Shown piece by piece: positions 57,304-64,000 of a stretch of 64,000 nucleotides of DNA; position 1 is the first letter of the stretch, and the number at the start of each line of letters is the position of its first letter. The stretch is from assembly GCA_030015575.1 (NCBI GenBank), contig CM057339.1:778798809-778862808 (forward strand), given 5' to 3'. The notes under the pieces are model-generated. The model had not been told where the DNA came from and did no database searches. It saw nothing but the letters and a program-made list of their open reading frames with translations. This DNA is from Agapanthus africanus (taxonomy: Eukaryota; Streptophyta; Magnoliopsida; Asparagales; Amaryllidaceae). The translations under genes and the position numbers were made by a program.

Positions 57304-59202
57304 TTATAGAAAAAGAAAACAAAAATATATACATATATACAAAGGTCCCCCAAAATTAAGCTTGGCCTTGCACAAGCCAAAAGTTAGCACCAACCATTCA
57401 AAAATCTTATCGTGGAAATGGTATAGTTGGTGCAAGAAAATGAGAAGCACGCGAGACCGTGTGGAAAGAATGGTAGAATATGGTCTCGGTGGGGGAGAAG
57501 AATGGCGAAAAGAAGAAGGAAGTGGAGTACGATCTTGAGGGTGTAAATTGAGTGAATAAATTAGCGCAATATGTGATGACCGATATGTTATAAGCGATTG
57601 CGCTAACCTATCAACCCGTCGGGAAATGGGGTCAAATCCCTCAAGATTCGCAAGAAAACATGGGTACGCCGAACTTGGTATAGGAGATGAAAGCGTAACG
57701 GTCATTTGTTCGGTCGGAACAATGGGAAAGACGAAAGGGAGTGACTTAGGGATAGTATCTTTCTCACTGTAATAAACTGTTTCGAACTTGAAAGATTCCA
57801 TTAATGGTTCGAAACTACTATAATCAATCGAGTCTGATGGCTCATCTGAAAATGTAAAGGACTCAAACTCGGGCGGTGAGTCATCAACATCGTCCGAAAA
57901 AGTGAAACACTCGTAGGTGTTATCGTCTGTGAGAATTGTGTCAGATTCAAAGGAAAAGGTTTCAAGCTCACAGTCTTCAAGCGGGGTCGGAACGATGGGA
58001 AGGAGGGAGGGTGATATAACAGTCAAAGGTTCAGGAGGATGAATTGGAAAATCAGACACATCAAACAAAAATGATTCAACCTCAATATTATCCTCAAGAC
58101 TCTTCTCAATACTATCCTCAATATTCAACTTATTATTTAGCCTATCCATGCCATTATCATCAAAATCAAGACGCATATGAGATTCGGGAGAAACATTTAA
58201 TAACTCAGGATGATGATTTGAACATAAAATTTCAAGCAAATCGACAGGTTCATCATCCGAAATATTCCCGGCGTCTATATCCTCAATCAAGTGAAAATCA
58301 ATTTCTTTAGACACCTCATCAAAAGCATGGATATCTATCGATTTAGGTTCTAGAGTGGAGGTGTAAAGATCGAAAGGATTAGGTGCGGTTTCACTCGAAA
58401 GGGGTTCTTCACAATCTGGCAAATCAAGCACTACAAAATCACACAACTCATCATTTTGGACACATGTTTGAAAATTGGAGTTGTTGGATTCAATAGGGTA
58501 TGGGTAGGTTTGATTTGGAAATCCTCTCACATTCTCTCTCTGTCTAACCGCCTCCTCATACATTGGAAAATTTGGAGCTAGTTGGAAACTAGCTACCGGT
58601 TCACTCGGTTGCATAAGGGCGGCCACGGACGCTTCCACATTCCTAACCATTTTGTTTGTTGCAGCAATATAAGCCTCCAACGCCTCTTCCAAACTAGACT
58701 TGGGTGGTAAGGGGGTTTCGGTAAAAGATTCGAAATTGTTTGGATATGTGAAACTCCCTAATGGCTGTGTAGAAACATTGTCTAGTGACGGTGGAAAAGT
58801 CGGGTAGGACTGGTAGGAAGTGGGTGATTGGACAGGGGTAGGGTCAACATATGGATAAAAAGGTGAATAGTCGTGCGGATCCCTATAACTGGATGTGTGG
58901 AGAGGGGTGAAAGTTCGGCTGCGAGATTGAGCAATATGCTCAGCAATGGACATCGGCTTAGGAGTGACAGAAGGACTTGAAAAAGTGGTATCAACATATG
59001 GAGGTGGTAAATATTGACTTGGTTGACACAAAGTGGGTTGAAAAGTCGAATTGTTTCTCCTAGACGCCTCTATTTGATCTTTTAAAGATATTTTAGGCAT
59101 GAAAGGATCTTCTTTAAATTGATCGAACAAATTGCCGAACGACGCAAAATTAGGTTCGGGATACCAAAATTCGGCAAGTGATTTATTATGTGGGGTACCC
59201 AT
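57304..59202 (-). CDS. 632-codon ORF of the Asp-primed element, function unknown
   Basis: Uninterrupted reading frame, the only one of size in the element. N-terminus MGTPHNKSLAEFWYPEPNF; middle rich in Pro, Ser, Tyr and Phe; a predicted helix at about 170-195 (SLEEALEAYIAATNKMVRN); then a very acidic half with repeated phrases of the type FESFTFSDE. No CCHC knuckle, protease or polymerase motif. The helix loosely recalls the coiled coil of Athila-type Gag, so it may be a diverged Gag, but this is a weak guess. Its last residues are hydrophobic and AT-encoded. Since the LTRs are young, an open frame alone is only modest evidence of selection. Confidence 0.7.
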   Translation of the reverse strand: MGTPHNKSLAEFWYPEPNFASFGNLFDQFKEDPFMPKISLKDQIEASRRNNSTFQPTLCQPSQYLPPPYVDTTFSSPSVTPKPMSIAEHIAQSRSRTFTPLHTSSYRDPHDYSPFYPYVDPTPVQSPTSYQSYPTFPPSLDNVSTQPLGSFTYPNNFESFTETPLPPKSSLEEALEAYIAATNKMVRNVEASVAALMQPSEPVASFQLAPNFPMYEEAVRQRENVRGFPNQTYPYPIESNNSNFQTCVQNDELCDFVVLDLPDCEEPLSSETAPNPFDLYTSTLEPKSIDIHAFDEVSKEIDFHLIEDIDAGNISDDEPVDLLEILCSNHHPELLNVSPESHMRLDFDDNGMDRLNNKLNIEDSIEKSLEDNIEVESFLFDVSDFPIHPPEPLTVISPSLLPIVPTPLEDCELETFSFESDTILTDDNTYECFTFSDDVDDSPPEFESFTFSDEPSDSIDYSSFEPLMESFKFETVYYSEKDTIPKSLPFVFPIVPTEQMTVTLSSPIPSSAYPCFLANLEGFDPISRRVDRLAQSLITYRSSHIALIYSLNLHPQDRTPLPSSFRHSSPPPRPYSTILSTRSRVLLIFLHQLYHFHDKIFEWLVLTFGLCKAKLNFGGPLYICIYFCFLFL

Positions 59203-59953
59203 GTTGTAAGAGGAAAGGGTGAAAGAAAGAAGGTTGGTTGGTGCAAGGATTTATTTGTGGCAAAAGATTGCAAGTTTTTTATAAAAGATTTGTCCCTTTT
59301 CTTTTTTTCTTTATTTGGAAATTGTTGCAAAAAGATTTTTGATAAAAGATATGCAACAGAAAAATATTACTTGCAATCAATTATTATTTTAAGCATATCA
59401 CAAAGAATCTTTATTTGGAAAAAATTGTTGCAAAAAGATATTCGAGAAAAGATATGCAACAAAAAAGATTACTTGCAATCAATTTCTATTTTAAACGAGG
59501 CACAAAAATCCTGCACAAAATTGTTATTTGGAAAGAGAAAGATTTTTAAAGCGCACAAAATCTTGCAGGAATTTTTTTTTTCCAGAAAATATATGGAAAT
59601 TTTTGCAGAGGAGGGACAGAGAAACTTACAGAGTTTTTTTTTCACTCCCTGAACCGACCAGGCCGCGGCGGTTCCGCGGCCAGAGGTGGTGTCCCGTGGC
59701 GGTTCCGCGCCCGGAATGGGGCCGCCAGCGCTCTTTTTTTTTCCTTCTCTCTGTTCTGAACTGTTATTTTCTGTTTCGCTTTCTGTAGATTTCCAGATCC
59801 GTCTTTTGATTGTAAATCCTGCAAAATTCAAACAACAAAGTACCCTTTCCAAAAATAACAGATGATATATTTTTATATTTTTTTTGGATTTTTCAGATTT
59901 TTCAGATTTTTTTTATGATTAACCCGAAATTGCAAAAAGAAAATAACACGCCA
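59203..59953 (-). other. leader of the Asp-primed element with GC-rich hairpin
   Basis: 750 bp leader. Mostly AT-rich with repeated AAAAGATATGCAACA-type phrases (59340-59470), but 59645-59735 is GC-rich and holds a perfect hairpin GGCCGCGG, CGGTT loop, CCGCGGCC at 59661-59681 and a second GGCGGTTCCGCG about 30 bp on. Possible dimerisation or packaging signal (inference). Confidence 0.65.
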
Positions 59954-59971
59954 TCCCCGGCAACGGCGCCA
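59954..59971 (-). other. primer binding site, Asp tRNA
   Basis: TGGCGCCGTTGCCGGGGA on the minus strand, complementary to the 3' end of plant Asp tRNA, next to the 5' LTR. Confidence 0.93.
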
Positions 59972-61314
59972 TTTGATTTGTGTGATTTAGCGTGCTCGCG
60001 CTTTCTAAAAGATAGATCAAAAATATTTGTAACCGCAATCAAGAACGGCGTCGCATGAAGCTAGCCGGTGAGTACGGGTCAGTCCACAGGGATGTGAATT
60101 TCCTAATCGCGCTAACGAGTTAATTCCGAAGGGTGTTCGGATTGATTATTAAATCTAAAAATTGAAGTTGTATGATACTAGGATTAGAAACTTGCTAGGA
60201 TTAGGTTTAGGGAAAATTTGGTAAACAAAGATCTACATCTCTTTCCATTGCCTTTTAATTAAAGATATCATATTAGTGTTATGGTAAATCTTAACAAAGG
60301 GGATTAGGATGATTGGGAAGATTGATTCTTCCTCTAGATCCTTGTCCTTCCTTTCTTAATCTTTACCCTAACCTCCATGGAAAACCTTAAAATCCGGGCC
60401 TTTAGACTATGGAATCACTGTTACCTCGAGGGTAAAATGCCGTAGGGAGCGGAATAAGAAGGTATGCATGGAGTTCTAATTTTCATAAAAGATTGGCAAA
60501 GAAAAGAGATGGGAGATCTTCGTCTCTCAAATCCTTCCCCATTCCTAACCCTAACAAGCGAGGAAACTACTCGCTTATTAAGGAATTGAAGAACATTTAT
60601 CTAGGGCAGAGAATAAAAATTACCTAGGGCAAGAATTGAAATCTAAACTAGAGCAAGGAATTAAATCTACTTACAGATGCATCTCTCCAATCATCAACGC
60701 AGGGTTGTCAGATCTGAATTCATGAATTGAAAAGAAACACCGATACTCTCCAAAAGAATTCTAAAATTTATTATTAAAAGGAGGCATAGGGAGGCATAAG
60801 AAATTACAATGAGTAGAGTTCCTATTTATAGAGAATAGGAAACCCTAGGTTACAATTGATTTGCATGTCTACATTTACCAAAATATCCTTAGGAAGACCT
60901 AGTCAAAATAGACTTCAAGCTTTGGTAAAATTTTATGTCTCTGTCTCTTTAAAGAAAGTATTGGGCCTTGGATCTTTGGGCTTCCTTATTATTTGGTTCT
61001 TTATTAAAATAGCTTCTATGTTTCTTCCAGATCTCCAGTGAATAATTGCGGTGGACTTTTAACCGTTCGCTTTGTAATCTTGGACCTTGCATTGCCTTGT
61101 ACTTTGTGAATTTTATCTTTGATGTAGGCTTGATCAAGAGTCTTCTATTTGTTGGTCAAAGTCCACTTTTTCATCGTCTTTACATCGTTTTCACTGTTTT
61201 CTGTCTAAGAACCTGTAACCTATAACCTGTAGCAGACATGCGTCAAAAGCACCTGTTTATTTATAAAAAGAATAAGAATGAGGAATATAATAATGCAATA
61301 TTATGGTGTGAACA
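59972..61314 (-). mobile_element. 5' LTR of the Asp-primed element
   Basis: About 1,343 bp, TATA box on the minus strand at 60823-60830. Adjacent to the primer site, so this is the 5' LTR. Confidence 0.92.
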
Positions 61315-61925
61315 GATCTCACAAGAGATTTTCTTCCCTACAGGTCGTGAGGACCCGCAAGTGCTGGGTGCGGTCGCCCTTATCCGTATTTCACGGGGTC
61401 AGGGGTTGCTTTGGGATGTTTTCCAGGGTACCGTAGTTTAAAGACATCGCGGTCAAGGTTAAGGACATCGTAGTCCGTGGATTTAAGGACTCCACAGTCT
61501 AATGTTAGTTTTAAGACATCACGGTCAAGGTTAACGACATCATAGTCCGTGGATTTAAGGACTCCACAGTCCGATGTTAGTTTTAAGACATCACGGTCAA
61601 GGTTAAGGATGTCATAGTCCGTGGATTTAAGGACTCCAAAGTCCGATGTTTAGTTTTAAGACATCACGATCAAGGTTAAAGACATCATTGTCCGTGGATT
61701 TAAGGACTCCACAGTCCGATGTGTGGTTGTTGGGACCCGTTACCTCTTTGAAGACGTTGAGGAATTACAACGACAAATATCAAAGGAGTAAAGAGATGTA
61801 CCCTTTAACCAAGGTAAAATCAGTCTAGAATCATCATGGTTGATCGTTAGTTTTAAGACATTACGGTCGAGGTTAAGGACATCATAGTCCGTGGATTTTA
61901 AGGACTCCACAGTCCAATGTTTGCT
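61315..61925. repeat. Tat-B copy 2 interior resumed: 72-bp compound repeats
   Basis: Continues Tat-B after the nested element. Four units of the 72-bp compound repeat (TGTTAG at 61503, 61575, then 61648), then a hairpin module and further 24-27 bp monomers. Confidence 0.8.
61732..61804. repeat. 73-bp hairpin module, copy e
   Basis: Outer arms TTACCTCTTTGA and TCAAAGGAGTAA: relative to copies c and d the left arm has T for C and the right arm A for G at the paired position, so the stem is kept. Confidence 0.65.
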
Positions 61926-63250
61926 CTAGATGCTTCACATGGGTTCACTGCCGTGCTCTGCGAGGACCAGGCTCCGCTCTGGACGTTTTCCGCGGGGTCA
62001 AAGAGTGACGTTATCCGCGTTCCACGTGACCAGGAATTTTGCACTTCACACGGGTTCACTGCCGTGTTCGGCGAGGACTAGGCTCCGCTCTAGATGCTTC
62101 ATACGGGTTCACTGCCGTGCTCCACGAGGACCAGGATCCGCTCTGGACGTTTTCCACGAGGTCAAAGAGTGACGTTATCCGCGTTCCACGTGACCAGGAA
62201 TTTTGCACTAGATGCTTCGCACGGGTTCACTGCCGTGTTCGGCGAGGACTAGGCTCCGCTCTGGACGTTTTCCACGGGGTCAAAGAGTGACGTTATCCGC
62301 GTTCCACGTGACCAGGAATTTTTCTCTGGATGCTTCCCATGGGTTCACTGCCGTGTTCGGCGAGGACCAGGCTCTTCTCTCGATGCTTCACACGGGTTCA
62401 CTGCCGTGCTCCGCGAGGACCAGGATCCGCTCTGGACGTTTTCCACGGGGTCAAAGAGTGACGTTATCCACGTTCCACGTGACCAGGAATTTTGCACTAG
62501 ATGCTTCGCACGGGTTCACTGCCGTATTCGGCGATGACTAGGCTCCGCTCTGGACATTTTCCACGGGGTCAAAGAGTGACGTTATCCGCATTCCACATGA
62601 CCAGGAATTTTTCTCTGGATGCTTCCCACGGGTTCACTGCCGTGTTCGGCGAGGACCAGGCTCCGCTCTGGACGTTTTCCACGGGGTCAAAGAGTGACGT
62701 TATCCGCGTTCCACGTGACCATGAATTTTGCTCTGGATGCTTTCCATGGGTTCACTGCCGTGTTCGGCGAGGACCAGGCTCCGCTCTGGACGTTTTCCAC
62801 GGGGTCAAAGAGTGACGTTATCCGCGTTCCACATGACCAGGAATTTTGCACTAGATGCTTCGCACGGGTTCACTGCCGTGTTCGGCGAGGACTAGGCTCC
62901 GCTCTGGACGTTTTCCACGGGGTCAAAGAGTGACGTTATCCGCGTTCCACGTGACCAAGAATTTTTCTCTGGATGCTTCCCACGGGTTCACTGCCGTGTT
63001 CGGCGAGGACCAGGCTCCGCTCTGGATGCTTCACACGGGTTCACTGCCGTGCTCCGCGAGGACCAGAATCCGCTCTGGACGTTTTCCACGGGGTCAAAGA
63101 GCGACGTTATCTGCGTTCCACGTGACCAGGAATTTTGCACTAGATGCTTCGCACGGGTTCACTGCCGTGTTCGACGAGGACTAGGCTCCGCTCTGGACGT
63201 TTTGGGTCAAAGAGTGACGTTATCCGCGTTCCATGTGACCAGGAATTTTG
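61926..63250. repeat. 118/171-bp repeat array, copy 2
   Basis: Same family as 9372-10526 but mostly with a 118-bp period (for example 62619, 62737, 62855, 62973) and only some units carrying the extra 53-bp piece. The reading frame therefore shifts from unit to unit. Confidence 0.85.
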
Positions 63251-64000
63251 ACTTTGTCTGTATTTCACGAAGTCGGAATTTGACTCTCAGTCAGCTGTAC
63301 GCCGCCGAGTTATGGAACTGGGAGTTGCCACTGTTCCGCTTTGCTTGATGTTGTGTCTGCTGTAATGAGACGAATGTTGAGATGATCTCTAGGCTATCTG
63401 TGACCCATCGAGATTTGGCTTCTTCTTCGGATGAAACCTTGGGGGGGGGGAGGAATGTGATTCCTTCTTTGTTTGCGCCCTTGGACTGTATACAGGGATC
63501 GAAACGATATCGCCTGCAGGGCATAAATTTTATTTTCATTTTATTTCTATTTCCGCGATACTCTATTATTTCAGCTTTTATATCGCGAAGGTTGCGATTG
63601 CCCCATCATTTCGGTTATTTTTCGCGGTGCCCAATCATTTCGGCTATTTATTTTATTTTTACTCGCTGTTTTTTTATTGCAAGTTGCCCAATCCTTTCGG
63701 CTATTTTTCATGCATACATTTTTACTTGCCAATTTTATCTGCAAGTTGCCCCATCATTTCGGCTATTTCGTATGCATGTGCGGCTTGCTGGCTTTTCGCC
63801 GCAAGCTTTGGATTAGACACCGATTTCGGCATCAGCACCGCTACAACTGGGATATTGCCAGGAGTGCATCATCATTTGCCTCTGTCGATGTCGAACAAAG
63901 GTGGCTTAGTAAACAGGGTTAGGGTCCTGTCGACTAAGGCTTTTGACTTCATGAGCCGTAAGGGTCTCACAAAGGTATTTCTCCCTACAAGTCGTGAGGA
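63251..64000. repeat. Tat-B copy 2 UTR continuing past the window
   Basis: Matches 10540-10650 and 11180-11760 of copy 1, with the dispersed blocks between them missing. Contains the CATTTCGGCTATTT repeats (63560-63780) and a short G run near 63443. Pol of this copy, if present, would lie beyond 64000. Confidence 0.75.

Larger units (their letters stand above)
54525..61314 (-). mobile_element. non-autonomous LTR element, Asp-tRNA primed
   Basis: 6.8 kb element with direct LTRs and a primer site complementary to Asp tRNA, a feature of Athila/Tat-group gypsy elements. No reverse transcriptase, RNase H or integrase is present; the interior holds one long ORF. GATCTCA occurs on both sides (54518-54524 and 61315-61321), the target duplication being GATCT or slightly longer. 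It lies inside Tat-B copy 2. Confidence 0.92.

Noticed and set aside
1-64000. Host protein-coding genes, tRNA or rRNA genes
   Set aside because: Every long frame could be assigned to a retroelement, its cargo or a repeat; no cloverleaf or rRNA segment was recognised by eye. A tRNA scan would be decisive.

Overview
The window is nuclear DNA of a large-genome flowering plant. It is built entirely of nested LTR retrotransposons and I found no ordinary host gene, tRNA or rRNA. The evidence for a plant is plant-specific Ty3/gypsy lineages (Tekay/Del with a chromodomain-like tail, Tat with a second RNase H, an Asp-tRNA-primed element), a Ty1/copia element with a typical plant Met primer site, and a plant-mobile-domain (PMD)-like gene with GT-AG introns. 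The species cannot be named.

Layout. (1) 71-15820: a Tat-lineage element on the minus strand, here called Tat-B copy 1. It comprises a 3.58 kb 3' LTR (71-3649), a polypurine tract, an antisense intron-containing PMD-like gene (coding 4586-8726, plus strand), about 3.9 kb of tandem and dispersed repeats, and a pol pseudogene (12694-15820). Its gag and 5' LTR are lost at an inverted junction. (2) 15821-29773: Tekay chromovirus sequence on the plus strand, arranged partial interior, LTR, interior, LTR; the two interiors share the same inactivating lesions. (3) 29774-30225: inverted LTR fragment related to the element in (7). (4) 30226-40553: copia element on the minus strand (copia-1). (5) 40554-41849: an old inverted Tekay-like LTR fragment, then 41850-48317, a badly decayed relative of copia-1 (copia-2). 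(6) 48318-51026: 3' LTR and adjacent interior of a second Tat family (Tat-A), interrupted by Tat-B copy 2 (51027-54524 and 61315-64000). (7) 54525-61314: a young Asp-primed non-autonomous element inserted in Tat-B copy 2, with about 99% identical LTRs and one intact 632-codon ORF but no pol.

The most interesting part is the Tat-B family. Its LTR U3 lies between two oppositely directed TATA boxes, one for the element RNA (minus, 2909) and one for the antisense PMD-like gene (plus, 3762), with about 15 CACGTG sites, mostly as 8-4-8 inverted pairs, between them. The antisense gene can be spliced in silico into a 1,283-codon frame in which every coding intron is phase 1; one TGA interrupts it in this copy. 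Its introns could survive retrotransposition because they are not introns in the element's own RNA. Copy 2 keeps the promoter, exon 1 and first splice donor but has lost the rest of the gene. The LTR and leader are full of short perfect palindromes whose two arms change together between positions and between copies, and a 73-bp hairpin module recurs five times with several compensatory pairs of changes.

All boundaries and lineage names come from reading by eye; no alignment or database search was run.
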